A stretch of 37,946 nucleotides of DNA from a virus, in the IMG/VR virus record IMGVR_UViG_3300045733_000307, positions 1-37,946 of that record; one strand, 5' to 3'. Within the stretch, counting starts at the first letter, position 1; each line of letters starts with the position of its first letter. Shown piece after piece: positions 1 to 7,828 of the stretch. The notes under the pieces are model-generated. The model did not search any database and was not told where the DNA came from. It saw only the letters and a list, made by a program, of their open reading frames with translations. The translations under genes were made by a program, and so were the position numbers.

Positions 1-21
1 GTCTAACATTCTTGGAGCCAT
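1..21 (-). CDS. Possible 5' end of a gene crossing the window ends (circular genome)
   Basis: Reading leftward, an ATG at 21 opens MAPRMLD and runs off position 1. If position 1 is joined to 37946, this frame continues directly into the minus-strand ORF that ends at 37692. Two in-frame stops lie just upstream of the ATG. The ribosome site is poor. A better site (AAGGAT) lies before another ATG at 34, which opens MTRPYGSKNVR in a different frame; on a circular map that frame stops after about 17 codons, but it could be a real gene if the window is a fragment. Only the reading frames are seen; circularity is inferred. Confidence 0.35.
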
Positions 22-54
22 AAGGGCGGGTCATTTCGTTTATCCTTGTTTGAT

Positions 55-387
55 TTAGTAACCACGATCTGCCTTGATGCGGGCTTCTTCGATTTCGTTG
101 TATTCCGCGATCCGTGGCTTGAGTTCGTTCTTGGCGGTAATAATCATGTCTTCAATGCTATTTTTAAGTGATTCGGTGATGATGATAGCCGCGGGTTTGT
201 TGTTGATCGCAATGCTCAGTACTGGCTGACCTTTGTGCTCCTGGACCATGTAGACCTGGGCTTCAACGCCATTTATAGCCAGGCTATAAGTAACCGTCCA
301 GTCAAAATCGAATGTCTCTACATTGGCAGTAAATTCAATTTTGTTGCCAGATCCGGTGGTCCAATTGCTGCTGATTGATTGTTTCAT
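55..387 (-). CDS. Hypothetical protein, 110 aa
   Basis: I do not recognise a family. The protein is soluble and mixed alpha/beta, with no transmembrane segment: a beta-rich first half (TYSLAINGVEAQVYMVQE) and a charged helical C-terminus. The start is set by a strong ribosome site (AGGAGATAGGAA then ATG). It is the first gene after a good minus-strand promoter (419-447), and on a circular map it would be co-transcribed with the gene ending at 37692, 33 bp downstream. Such a short unit, outside the main early and late operons, could encode a regulator or host-takeover protein, but nothing in the sequence says which. Confidence 0.75.
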   Translation of the reverse strand: MKQSISSNWTTGSGNKIEFTANVETFDFDWTVTYSLAINGVEAQVYMVQEHKGQPVLSIAINNKPAAIIITESLKNSIEDMIITAKNELKPRIAEYNEIEEARIKADRGY

Positions 388-418
388 TTCCTATCTCCTG
401 TTTGTCTGATCTGTATAT

Positions 419-447
419 ATAGTAGCACAATCTATGATGATATGCAA
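419..447 (-). promoter_or_regulatory. Sigma-70-like promoter for the leftward unit
   Basis: On the minus strand TTGCAT (442-447) is separated by 17 bp from TACTAT (419-424), followed by the ribosome site and start of the gene at 387. Confidence 0.65.
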
Positions 448-499
448 TAGACAAATGTTCTATTTCCGTTCTAAATTCTAACTGCGAGCATCTTACCTG

Positions 500-534
500 T
501 TGATTTATCCCTCAATTAGTGTATGATGTACACT
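500..534 (+). promoter_or_regulatory. Late-region promoter with palindromic operator-like site
   Basis: TTGATT (500-505), 16-bp spacer, TATGAT (522-527), then AGAGGTG and the ATG at 549. The -10 box lies inside a perfect inverted repeat, AGTGTA-TGATG-TACACT (518-534). A protein bound there would block RNA polymerase, so this is a candidate operator. The binder is unknown; the ribbon-helix-helix proteins at 36.6 and 37.4 kb are candidates. Confidence 0.65.
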
Positions 535-548
535 AAGAGAGGTGAAGT

Positions 549-914
549 ATGATCGAAAAAATGCTGCTCGAACTGCCTGTTTTATCTGTGGTTATTTTCG
601 CTCTGGTCGCATGGCTCAAGCAATTGGGCATCAAAGATCAGGCCCTTACAATATCCTCATTCGTGTTCGGTCTGGTTCTGGGCGTCTGCTATCGGTACGC
701 ATCCGCGCCTATGGTCGACTTTGCGGGGTGGTTTTACGCCGTGTTGTTCGGTCTCCTGGCTGGGGTGGTTGCCTCTGGCGCGTATAAAGCAGGTCAGACC
801 ATTGCAGGCACAGATGATAAGAGCCTGGCGACTGCCAACGCCGCGCAGACCAAACAGACGGCTAAGATCATCGCGGCAGTTGACGCCGGGGCCGAAAAGC
901 AAACTCCGCAATGA
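549..914 (+). CDS. Putative holin (three-TM membrane protein)
   Basis: 121 aa with three hydrophobic segments (about residues 8-25, 32-52 and 58-80) and a hydrophilic, Lys/Gln-rich C-terminal tail. Size and topology fit class I holins, which form the membrane lesion that releases the endolysin. The endolysin itself lies about 22 kb away at 23040-23786. The start follows AGAGGTGAAGT directly after promoter 500-527. The gene ends in an ATGA overlap with the next membrane protein, a pairing common in lysis cassettes. Another small phage membrane protein is possible; family assignment rests on topology only. Confidence 0.6.
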   Translation: MIEKMLLELPVLSVVIFALVAWLKQLGIKDQALTISSFVFGLVLGVCYRYASAPMVDFAGWFYAVLFGLLAGVVASGAYKAGQTIAGTDDKSLATANAAQTKQTAKIIAAVDAGAEKQTPQ

Positions 915-1378
915 TGGTCCCCATCCCGGTATCTGCCGCGATTTATTTTCAGGTGCCGCTGCCCACCGGCGATGTGTGGGTGCAATTTCCTTTGGTCGCT
1001 GTCATCGTCGCGTGTTTCGCCCTGGCGTTCACCGGGATTTTTGTTATCACAAAGTGGATATGGAGCGAGTACAAAAAAGAGCGCGACAAGGATTTGGCCT
1101 GGCGGGAAACCCAGAATGAAAAACGCGAGGCGGCCCAGGATGCGAGAGATCAGCAATGGCGCGAAATGATTACGGCGCAATATGCGCAGTACAACGCCTA
1201 TGATCGAGAGCGGCAGTCTACCCTACTCAAGCTGGTCGATTCTATGGCTGGGATATCCGACAAGTTAGAGGAGCATGACGATCAAGCAAAGGCAATCATG
1301 CACACGATCAATCGGGTAGACGAAAATACAAGGCCTATGCCTGGCCAACCAGGGTATGAGCGGAGGCATGCCGAATGA
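911..1378 (+). CDS. Membrane-anchored coiled-coil protein, possible lysis accessory
   Basis: 155 aa. One strong transmembrane helix (about residues 26-48, ending FVITKWIW) is followed by a long charged helical region (WSEYKKERDKDLAWRETQ and onward) with coiled-coil character. The start overlaps the putative holin stop by 4 nt (ATGA), so translation is probably coupled. The layout resembles XhlA/BhlA-type holin-associated proteins of Gram-positive phages, but sequence similarity cannot be confirmed here. It ends in an ATGA overlap with the methyltransferase. Confidence 0.6.
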   Translation: MMVPIPVSAAIYFQVPLPTGDVWVQFPLVAVIVACFALAFTGIFVITKWIWSEYKKERDKDLAWRETQNEKREAAQDARDQQWREMITAQYAQYNAYDRERQSTLLKLVDSMAGISDKLEEHDDQAKAIMHTINRVDENTRPMPGQPGYERRHAE

Positions 1379-2637
1379 CCGATATAACCTGGACGCTGCG
1401 CACGTTTGACATTGCGTCCTTGACTGACTACGCCAAAAATCCGCGCAGCCTGAGCAAGGATCAATTCGCGCAGCTCAAAACATCCCTGGATAAATTCGGA
1501 ATGATCGACAAGCCGATTATCAACGCGGACCAGGCGCATACGGTTATTGGCGGCCATCAGCGGCTGCATGTGCTGCGGGCCGAGGGTGTCAAGGCGGTTG
1601 AATGTTGGTATCCATCCAGGGAGCTTGACGGGCGCGAAGTCGAGGAATTGAATATCAGGATGAACAAGGCCACCGGCGCATGGGATTTTGATATCCTGGC
1701 TAACCAGTGGGAGGTGGGGGATTTGTTGGAGTGGGGGTTCAGCGAGAAGGAATTGCAGTTAGGCGGGTTTGATATGGACCAGCCCGAAGGAGAAGACCCC
1801 GGCGCACAGGTCGACAAGGCCGAGGAATTGCGCGTCAAATGGGGCGTGGAATTGGGCCAGTTGTGGAAGCTTGGCGAGCATCGATTGATTTGCGGCGATT
1901 GCACAGATCGGGCGGTGGTTGATCGGGTGATGCAATTTGATAAAGCCGAGATGGTATGGACAGACCCGCCTTACGGTGTAGCTGTGGGCGATAAAAATAA
2001 ACTCCTCAATTCGATTGCTCGGAGCAATCGAATTGAGGAGAACTTAGAGAACGACACGCTGGACGAAACCGGCCTGATTGATATGCTGCGCAAGTCATTT
2101 GATAACGCGATTGCGGTATGCACCGCCGGGGCCGCGTGGTATGTAGCGGCCCCGCCGGGGCCGCTACATGTTATCTTTGGGCAGGTTCTCAAAGATCGCG
2201 GCATTTGGCGGCAAACAATCCAGTGGGTGAAAAATAATTCTACATTTTCGCCGATGGGCGTTTGCTACCATTGGCAGGCAGAACCAATATTCTTTGGCTG
2301 GTTGCCAAGCGCGGGCCATCGTTGGTATGGCGGAAGAACTCAAACTACCGTTTGGAATATCGACAGGCCGACAAAATCACCCGAGCACCCAACCATGAAG
2401 CCTGTTGAATTGGTGGTTCGTGCAATTCAGAACTCGTCCAAGAGCGGCGAGATTGTTTACGAACCTTTTAGTGGATCAGGAACGACGCTGCTGGCATCTG
2501 AACAATTGGGCCGCAAATGCCGCGCGGTTGAAATTGCGCCCGGTTATTGCGCCGTCACAATCCAACGCTGGGTCGACATGACCGGCGGCACGCCTGAATT
2601 GATGAAATCTGTTATACAGGAAAGCGTTAATGACTAA
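1375..2637 (+). CDS. ParB-like domain fused to DNA methyltransferase
   Basis: 420 aa. Residues 1-90 form a ParB/Srx-like N-terminal domain with the GGHQR motif at 59-63. The rest is a SAM-dependent DNA methyltransferase: TDPPYG (motif IV, DPPY at 197-200) comes before the SAM-binding FSGSGTT (motif I, 365-371), the beta-class order. DPPY suggests N6-adenine methylation, though N4-cytosine cannot be excluded. Phage-borne ParB-methylase fusions are usually orphan enzymes that modify phage DNA against host restriction. No cognate restriction enzyme is nearby, but an HNH gene follows with an 8-nt overlap. The gene holds two perfect long palindromes (2002-2040 and 2141-2169). Confidence 0.92.
   Translation: MTDITWTLRTFDIASLTDYAKNPRSLSKDQFAQLKTSLDKFGMIDKPIINADQAHTVIGGHQRLHVLRAEGVKAVECWYPSRELDGREVEELNIRMNKATGAWDFDILANQWEVGDLLEWGFSEKELQLGGFDMDQPEGEDPGAQVDKAEELRVKWGVELGQLWKLGEHRLICGDCTDRAVVDRVMQFDKAEMVWTDPPYGVAVGDKNKLLNSIARSNRIEENLENDTLDETGLIDMLRKSFDNAIAVCTAGAAWYVAAPPGPLHVIFGQVLKDRGIWRQTIQWVKNNSTFSPMGVCYHWQAEPIFFGWLPSAGHRWYGGRTQTTVWNIDRPTKSPEHPTMKPVELVVRAIQNSSKSGEIVYEPFSGSGTTLLASEQLGRKCRAVEIAPGYCAVTIQRWVDMTGGTPELMKSVIQESVND
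2002..2040. repeat. Perfect 19-bp inverted repeat with 1-nt centre
   Basis: Arms 2002-2020 and 2022-2040 are exact reverse complements around a single base at 2021. It lies inside the methyltransferase gene and encodes ordinary protein (LLNSIARSNRIEE), so it does not break the frame. It could extrude as a cruciform or be bound by a dimeric protein. Confidence 0.9.
2141..2169. repeat. Perfect 14-bp inverted repeat with 1-nt centre
   Basis: Arms 2141-2154 and 2156-2169 are exact reverse complements around one base at 2155. Very GC-rich (GCGGCCCCG core). It encodes the WYVAAPPGPLH segment, which is conserved in this methylase family as I recall it, so part of the symmetry may come from Pro/Gly codons. 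It lies about 100 bp from the first palindrome and has the same odd-length design. Confidence 0.9.
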
Positions 2638-3004
2638 AAAGAACAAGATTGACATACGGGAAAATCGGCAGATGGTCACATCAACCCATGCCGTTATTCC
2701 GTTATCTCTTTATGAGATCATATTGCGGGAAGGATCGGCGCGGGCTGTGAATGGCGATGCTGAATGCGCCCAGTGGTTTTTGAATGAATTGATAATCAGG
2801 GATAAAGAAGCGCGGCGGGCCGAATATAGTTCGTTGCGTTGCAACGGAAAACTAAAGCAATTCAAGGGCCAAAAATGCGTTACATGCGGTAAGCCTGCTG
2901 ACACTATAGATCATATTATTCCAATTGCGCGAGGTGGAACCAACGACCTTTCAAATCTTCAGCCGATGTGTTGGGAGTGCAATAAGAAAAAAGGCGCAAG
3001 GTAA
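2630..3004 (+). CDS. HNH endonuclease (terminase-adjacent)
   Basis: 124 aa. The C-terminal half has the HNH fold: a CVTCG zinc knuckle, DHIIPIARGG (catalytic His), an Asn in the N-D-L-S-N-L-Q stretch and CWECNKKKG. The first 70 residues are a helical extension of unknown role. It overlaps the methylase stop by 8 nt and sits directly before the small terminase gene. HNH proteins next to terminases (HK97 gp74 type) are required for cos cleavage and packaging in several phages; that role is inferred from position. Confidence 0.85.
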   Translation: MTKKNKIDIRENRQMVTSTHAVIPLSLYEIILREGSARAVNGDAECAQWFLNELIIRDKEARRAEYSSLRCNGKLKQFKGQKCVTCGKPADTIDHIIPIARGGTNDLSNLQPMCWECNKKKGAR

Positions 3005-3022
3005 CAGAGAGGTATCAGTGAG

Positions 3023-3379
3023 ATGGCAAACGCAGAGAATTTGAAACCTTTTAAGAAAGGTGACCCAAGAATAAACAGACGTGGGCGACCAACGGGTTTT
3101 AACGCGCTTCGAGAACTCGCGCAGCAGATCGCGCACGAGGAAGCGCGGAAGCCTGGCGCGAACGGGCAACCTGGAGAACAGATCATCATTGATGGACACG
3201 TTGCCACGGTTACCGAAATGATTATGAGGCAGTGGGCGACCAGCAAAGACCCGCGATTGGTGCAGGCGTTTATTAATTATGCCTACGGAAAGGTGCCTGA
3301 TGTCATCCAGGGTGACCAGGACGGCGGGCCGGTTATCCTAAAAGTCATCTACGACCGCAAGGACGCGCCCAATGCCTGA
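3023..3379 (+). CDS. Small terminase subunit candidate (DUF5681-like)
   Basis: 118 aa. The N-terminus (FKKGDPRINRRGRPTG) matches the DUF5681-type signature, a basic Gly/Arg/Pro-rich segment in proteins encoded immediately before large terminases. The middle is helical. It overlaps the large terminase by 8 nt. Its expected role is recognising phage DNA and passing it to the large subunit. The function call rests on signature plus position; no HTH is obvious by eye. Confidence 0.7.
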   Translation: MANAENLKPFKKGDPRINRRGRPTGFNALRELAQQIAHEEARKPGANGQPGEQIIIDGHVATVTEMIMRQWATSKDPRLVQAFINYAYGKVPDVIQGDQDGGPVILKVIYDRKDAPNA

Positions 3380-4631
3380 GTATGAAATTCATTTACCTGA
3401 GCCTCACGCCAAACAGCGGGAATTTATTGATTCACCCGCAAAACGTAAAATTATTCGGGCTGGAAGGCGCGGCGGTAAAACAGTTGGCATGGGGATATTC
3501 GCGGTCGAAAAGTTTCTATCCGGTCGCCGCGTGCTGTATGCCGTCCCAACATCTGAGCAGGTTGATCGCTTCTGGACGACCATAACGCGGGCGCTTTATG
3601 AGCCAATCAAAGCCGGTGTGTTCAAGAAAAATGAGACGGAACACACGATTGAACTGCCAGGCACAGAGCAGCGCATCAGGGCAAAGACTGCCTGGAACGC
3701 CGATACTTTGCGCGGCGATTATGGCGACGAACTTATTTTCGACGAATGGCAGCTCATGAACGAAGAAGCCTGGGGCGTTGTCGGAGCTCCTATGCTCCTG
3801 GACAACAACGGCAATGCGACATTTATTTACACCCCTCCCTCCATCCATTCGCGCAGTGCAAGCAAGGCTACCGACCCACAGCACGCCGCAAAACTATTCA
3901 AGCGGGCGCTGGCTGATCCTCGTCGATGGGAAACGTTCAACTTCACATCGATGGATAACCCGCACCTTTCCCGCGAGGCTCTGGACGAGATTACCAACGA
4001 TATGACAAGCCTGGCTTATCGCATGGAGATTTTAGCTGAGGACGTGGACGAGGCACCGGGGGCCCTGTGGAAACGCGATCAGATCGATAAATCTAGGGTG
4101 TTGTTTGCGCCCGTCCTTGATCGCGTTATTGTCGGCGTTGATCCATCCGCGACCAGCGGCGGCGATGAAGCTGGAATTATCACTGGCGGCCGCAGGGGTG
4201 ACGATTATTACACGCTCTCGGATGACAGTATCCAGGGCAGCCCATTGACTTGGGCCAAAGCTGCCGTGACCGCCTATCACAAATATAAAGCCGATCACAT
4301 CGTAGCCGAGGCTAACAACGGCGGCGAGATGGTGAGTACGACTATTGCGCAGGTTGACCCGCGAGTACCCGTCAAGCTTGTCCACGCATCCAGGGGCAAG
4401 GCGACGAGAGCCGAGCCAATCAGCGCCATTGCTGAAAAAGGACATGATCACCACGTGGGCACGTTCTTGGCGCTCGAAGACGAATTATGCTTGTGGATAC
4501 AGGGAGACAACTCCCCTAACCGCCTGGATGCTAAGGTATGGATGATGACTGAATTAACCGGGAATAGTGCTACATTTGACGACGTAAAAGATCTAGGCAC
4601 AGTCGAGGATTACGCCAGTCCCTGGCGATAG
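3372..4631 (+). CDS. Terminase large subunit
   Basis: 419 aa ATPase-nuclease that drives DNA into the prohead. Walker A is AGRRGGKT (residues 30-37). Walker B is LIFDEW (121-126), with the catalytic Glu after Asp. An adaptor/coupling segment follows (ATFIYTPPS). The C-terminal RNase H-like nuclease begins at VIVGVDPSAT with Asp257 as a likely metal ligand; a DDVKDLGTVEDY segment near the end is the likely third acidic position. Length is typical. Followed 9 bp later by the portal gene with a GGAGTAGACA ribosome site. Confidence 0.93.
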   Translation: MPEYEIHLPEPHAKQREFIDSPAKRKIIRAGRRGGKTVGMGIFAVEKFLSGRRVLYAVPTSEQVDRFWTTITRALYEPIKAGVFKKNETEHTIELPGTEQRIRAKTAWNADTLRGDYGDELIFDEWQLMNEEAWGVVGAPMLLDNNGNATFIYTPPSIHSRSASKATDPQHAAKLFKRALADPRRWETFNFTSMDNPHLSREALDEITNDMTSLAYRMEILAEDVDEAPGALWKRDQIDKSRVLFAPVLDRVIVGVDPSATSGGDEAGIITGGRRGDDYYTLSDDSIQGSPLTWAKAAVTAYHKYKADHIVAEANNGGEMVSTTIAQVDPRVPVKLVHASRGKATRAEPISAIAEKGHDHHVGTFLALEDELCLWIQGDNSPNRLDAKVWMMTELTGNSATFDDVKDLGTVEDYASPWR

Positions 4632-4640
4632 GAGTAGACA

Positions 4641-6044
4641 ATGGATTTTAGAGAGATTGGATCAACCGGCTTGCGGCAGGTTATGGGTTTTGTCGAAGAG
4701 GCGTATTCGCACGATCTTCGCTGGCCATCTGTGCAGCCGTTGTATTCCCGGATGCGGCGCAGTGACCCCGAAGTATCGATGGTCCGCTTCGTATTCTCAG
4801 CCCTGGCGCGTGGGTTGTCTTTCGAGGTGCAAGAGCCCGATAGCCCGAACGACGCCGATAAACGCGCATCCGAATTTATTGAGCAATGCCTTGACGACAT
4901 GGACGGCGGGACGACAACGTTTCTTGACACGCTGATAAATAACGTTCCGTTTTTTGGCTGGGGTCTTTGGGAGATCGTTCCCGGTATGCGCTCCCAAAAA
5001 TGGGCGGCGCCAGATGACGACGATTGGCGCAGCAGCTTTGACGATGGCAAGATTTGCATTCGTCGCCTGGGTTGGCGTGACAGCAGCAGCTTTTATAAGT
5101 GGGAGTTTTCTGACAATGGCAAGCCAACCGGGATGGTCCAGTATGTCTATCCAATGCCGATGCTAACTCTTCCGTTGGTTGACTGCCTACATCTGACATT
5201 TGGTGACAGCCATAACCCAGAGGGGCTGACCCCGCTTGAGGCGGTTTGGCGTATGGAGCGAATCAAGTACGGGCTTGAGATTGTTCAAGGTATCGGCTTC
5301 GAGCACAGCGCCGGATACCTTGACATCAAAGCAGAAAGGGAGCTAACACCTACCGATAAGATCGATGTACGCGCAGCGGCAAAGGCTGTCACCACTGCCC
5401 AAGAGGGTAATTATGCCGTGTGGCCTGCGGGCTTCACCGGCGAACTGAAAGACATCAACTACAGCGCCGCGCCCGCGATGCTGGCTGCCATCCAGTATTA
5501 CGGTATCGTAAAGCTACAGCTGTTTATGTCGCAGTGGATGACGCTATCGGCGACAACCGGGACCGGCTCCCAGGCCGCGATGACTGACAGCTCCTCTATG
5601 TTTATGACCGCTTTCAACGGCATGATGGAAGGGTTTTCGCATCAGATCGATAAAACGTTAGTACCAAAGTTGATGGCGTGGAACCCGTCAATGTTTTCAG
5701 GGATTAGCGCGCGTCCACAGATCACGATCAGCAGCCTGGGGAAGAAAGTATCGCTGGCTGAACTCGGGCAAATCCTGGGTCCGCTGAAGGCAACGCTAAG
5801 CCGCTGGGGAGATGATGATGACAAAGCCGTTCGCAAGTTGACTGACTTTCTCCCGGAGAACCTCCCGGAAACAGAAACGCCCGAACCCGCCGCGCCCGAT
5901 GCGCAGCCACAAGACAACCAGCCTGCCGCTGATAATATGCCGATGGATGACACAATACCCACCCCGGCAGAGGCACAAGCCGCGGCAAAGGCTCATTTTG
6001 TAAGACTGTTTTTGCAGCACCCTGAGCTGATGCAAAATGACTGA
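4641..6044 (+). CDS. Portal protein, Mu gp29-like (DUF935)
   Basis: 467 aa. It has the features of the DUF935/Mu gp29 portal family: an N-terminal segment with repeated sampling motifs (SVQPLYSRMRRSDPEVSMV), FFGWGLWEIVP near residue 105, and a long helical region (MERIKYGLEIVQGIGFE). The C-terminal 60 residues are a Pro/Gln/Asp-rich linker followed by a short helix. It forms the dodecameric DNA channel at the head vertex. It overlaps the gpF-like gene by 8 nt. The Mu-type portal here sits beside a non-Mu tail. Confidence 0.88.
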   Translation: MDFREIGSTGLRQVMGFVEEAYSHDLRWPSVQPLYSRMRRSDPEVSMVRFVFSALARGLSFEVQEPDSPNDADKRASEFIEQCLDDMDGGTTTFLDTLINNVPFFGWGLWEIVPGMRSQKWAAPDDDDWRSSFDDGKICIRRLGWRDSSSFYKWEFSDNGKPTGMVQYVYPMPMLTLPLVDCLHLTFGDSHNPEGLTPLEAVWRMERIKYGLEIVQGIGFEHSAGYLDIKAERELTPTDKIDVRAAAKAVTTAQEGNYAVWPAGFTGELKDINYSAAPAMLAAIQYYGIVKLQLFMSQWMTLSATTGTGSQAAMTDSSSMFMTAFNGMMEGFSHQIDKTLVPKLMAWNPSMFSGISARPQITISSLGKKVSLAELGQILGPLKATLSRWGDDDDKAVRKLTDFLPENLPETETPEPAAPDAQPQDNQPAADNMPMDDTIPTPAEAQAAAKAHFVRLFLQHPELMQND

Positions 6045-6693
6045 TATCCTCCCGGCAGTCGAGCACCTGGCAGAGCTGGCAGCAATCGCTCAGTTGTCGG
6101 TGGGAGATTACTACCCAATTCGATCAGGTTACAAAATGGAGGTAAAAGGTCACATTGACGAATACCTGTACTCGGATAACGTCAAGATCACCCGCTTCCG
6201 TAACTCGTTCAAACGGGCTATCCTTGAGGCGTTCTACCCGGCTTTCGAACAGGGACTAATGGACGGCGGCGGAGAAGCGCCTGCACAAGATGAGGATCTG
6301 GACTGGATAAATGCACGGGTTGATCGAGAACTTACATTCGTTGACGATCTTTTTGAATATCTCAAGGATCTTAAAAAGCAAGCCAAAGAAGAGGACAATA
6401 GTATTTTCGAAGGCGTAAGTGAATTGCGGAGCGAGGGATATGCGCGAACGCTTGACGGGATTTACTCGACCGGAAAGATCATGGCGAAGAAAAATATTAT
6501 GCTCACATTCGGCGGCCCTGATGGCGTAGAGAGTTGCGCGGAATGTAAGAAGCTAAAAGGTCAACGGCACCGCGCGTCATGGTGGATTGGGCACGGATTG
6601 TTATTGACGCGCGGTAACGAGAATTATACCTGTGGCGTGTATCACTGCGAGCATCATCTTTATGACGTCAAAGGCAACGTCTACACGGTTTAG
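6037..6693 (+). CDS. Minor head protein, Mu gpF-like
   Basis: 218 aa. Position immediately after the portal, and a C-terminal Cys/His cluster (SCAECKKLKGQ ... YTCGVYHCEHHLYD), match the Mu F-type 'head morphogenesis' family, which may bind metal at these Cys/His residues. The N-terminal two thirds are helical and charged. Family members are incorporated into the head in few copies and are needed for assembly. It is shorter than full Mu gpF, so this may be a divergent or reduced version. Confidence 0.75.
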   Translation: MTDILPAVEHLAELAAIAQLSVGDYYPIRSGYKMEVKGHIDEYLYSDNVKITRFRNSFKRAILEAFYPAFEQGLMDGGGEAPAQDEDLDWINARVDRELTFVDDLFEYLKDLKKQAKEEDNSIFEGVSELRSEGYARTLDGIYSTGKIMAKKNIMLTFGGPDGVESCAECKKLKGQRHRASWWIGHGLLLTRGNENYTCGVYHCEHHLYDVKGNVYTV

Positions 6694-6701
6694 GAGGAAC
6701 A

Positions 6702-6872
6702 ATGGCAAACACTAATGCGGATAACGAACGGCGTATCGACGCACTGGAAAAGGAAAGCGCAGAACTGAAACGGCGTATCGAGGGATTAGAGCGTGCGTTA
6801 AATTGTCTCCTCCCAAAAGGCGCGCAAATCGGACCGCCCGACCATATAATTGTAAATCTCAAGGGCGAATGA
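6702..6872 (+). CDS. Small coiled-coil protein, 56 aa
   Basis: Begins MANTNADNERRIDALEK after an ideal TAGGAGGAACA ribosome site. Residues 8-38 form a heptad coiled coil (RIDALEKESAELKRRIEGLE); the last 18 residues are non-helical. Function unknown. ATGA overlap with the next gene supports both starts. Confidence 0.75.
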   Translation: MANTNADNERRIDALEKESAELKRRIEGLERALNCLLPKGAQIGPPDHIIVNLKGE

Positions 6873-7054
6873 CCGATACCCCTCGTCCTATCTCGGATTT
6901 ATCTCCGCGTGTCGTAAGCCTGGCACGTGAGATTGACCGCCTGCCGCCTGGTGACTACGTCATTCGATTGACAAAATGCGATCTAAAGGCGCTACCGTGG
7001 CAAGCGGAGATAACGAGAGAGGAGCCAATCAGAGTTATGGAGCTGGGAAAATAA
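6869..7054 (+). CDS. Hypothetical protein, 61 aa
   Basis: Begins MTDTPRPISDL, overlapping the previous stop by 4 nt. It contains LPPGDYVIRLTKCDLKALPW. No family recognised. It overlaps the next start as TAATG. Confidence 0.65.
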   Translation: MTDTPRPISDLSPRVVSLAREIDRLPPGDYVIRLTKCDLKALPWQAEITREEPIRVMELGK

Positions 7055-7206
7055 TGAATGAGCTTATGAATTTCCTGATCGGTATTGTCGAGGGCGTTTT
7101 GTTATATACGTTTGTCATTGACCCCCTAATATCACTGATTAGAAAAAGGCAGCCGGTTATATGCATTTTTTGGGAATATTACAAAGAAAGGCACAATCAT
7201 GCCTGA
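7054..7206 (+). CDS. Small single-TM protein, 50 aa
   Basis: Begins MNELMNFLIGIVEGVL. A hydrophobic helix at residues 5-27 is followed by a basic C-terminal tail (RKRQP). Start taken at the TAATG junction with a GGAGCTGGG ribosome site. Function unknown. Confidence 0.6.
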   Translation: MNELMNFLIGIVEGVLLYTFVIDPLISLIRKRQPVICIFWEYYKERHNHA

Positions 7207-7273
7207 GACCAACGGCGGCGCTTATCAATCGGTGCGGTCAGATTACTACATGGAGGGCTATAAACATGGATGA
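7199..7273 (+). CDS. Possible 24-aa ORF
   Basis: MPETNGGAYQSVRSDYYMEG and four more residues. It bridges the neighbouring genes by overlaps on both sides and has a GAAAGG site upstream. Too short to be sure it is translated. Confidence 0.3.
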   Translation: MPETNGGAYQSVRSDYYMEGYKHG

Positions 7274-7502
7274 AACTGAATGGTTTTTGCAAGATATCTC
7301 CCCTACTCCGAGGAGATTTAAAATCACAATCGCCCCCGCAGACTGGAAGCCGATAATGGGTTGCGCATCGCTACCAAAAATGAACGCCCCACTTCTCTGG
7401 ATATTTCGCCAGCGCTGGCTATTCAACCTGCTACCGCGTACTATCAGGGCGGCTATTTTTCACCGCATATTTCTTGACCCTCCAACGCTAGAGGTTGATT
7501 GA
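7266..7502 (+). CDS. Hypothetical protein, 78 aa
   Basis: Begins MDETEWFLQDISPTPRRF after a GGAGGGC ribosome site. Rich in Arg/Trp/Phe with a hydrophobic amphipathic C-terminal half (LLWIFRQRWLFNLLPRTIR). Possibly membrane-associated. No family recognised. Confidence 0.6.
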   Translation: MDETEWFLQDISPTPRRFKITIAPADWKPIMGCASLPKMNAPLLWIFRQRWLFNLLPRTIRAAIFHRIFLDPPTLEVD

Positions 7503-7503
7503 A

Positions 7504-7785
7504 ATGATAAAACAATCCAATGCGAAATTGACAATCAACGGGAAAGAATTAAAGACATGTGGACCGGTTGAGGTTTCGCTTTCCGAAGAACACAACGAAA
7601 GACTGATCGCGAAATACTGTAATCTGGGCCCGCCCTCGCGTTCTGGGCTGATCGTAATTCATGGATGCGATCCGAATATCCCTTGCGAAATCGAGCCGGA
7701 TCTAGAAAGGTTTGTCAATTCGTTTGGTCCATTCGATATCAGGTTCGGAATTCGTCACCCGTGGAAAACCAGAGAGGTAGAATGA
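7504..7785 (+). CDS. Hypothetical protein, 93 aa
   Basis: Start taken at the ATG at 7504 (MIKQSNAKLTINGKELKTC) with an AGAGG site; an in-frame TTG at 7495 is less likely. Predicted mixed alpha/beta, soluble. Last gene before the promoter/leader at 7795, so it probably ends the first late transcription segment. No family recognised. Confidence 0.65.
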   Translation: MIKQSNAKLTINGKELKTCGPVEVSLSEEHNERLIAKYCNLGPPSRSGLIVIHGCDPNIPCEIEPDLERFVNSFGPFDIRFGIRHPWKTREVE

Positions 7786-7794
7786 GAGTGACGA

Positions 7795-7822
7795 TTGCAT
7801 AATTATGCAAGTGGCGTATAAT
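7795..7822 (+). promoter_or_regulatory. Strong promoter upstream of head genes, overlapping a 16-bp palindrome
   Basis: TTGCAT (7795-7800), 16 bp, perfect TATAAT (7817-7822). The -35 box is the left half of a perfect palindrome, TTGCATAATTATGCAA (7795-7810), a plausible operator or activator site. Confidence 0.75.
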
Positions 7823-7828
7823 GAATAT

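Noticed and set aside
1-34. MTRPYGSKNVR gene start at 34 with an AAGGAT site
   Set aside because: On a circular map the frame stops after about 17 codons. It remains possible only if the window is a fragment of a longer genome.
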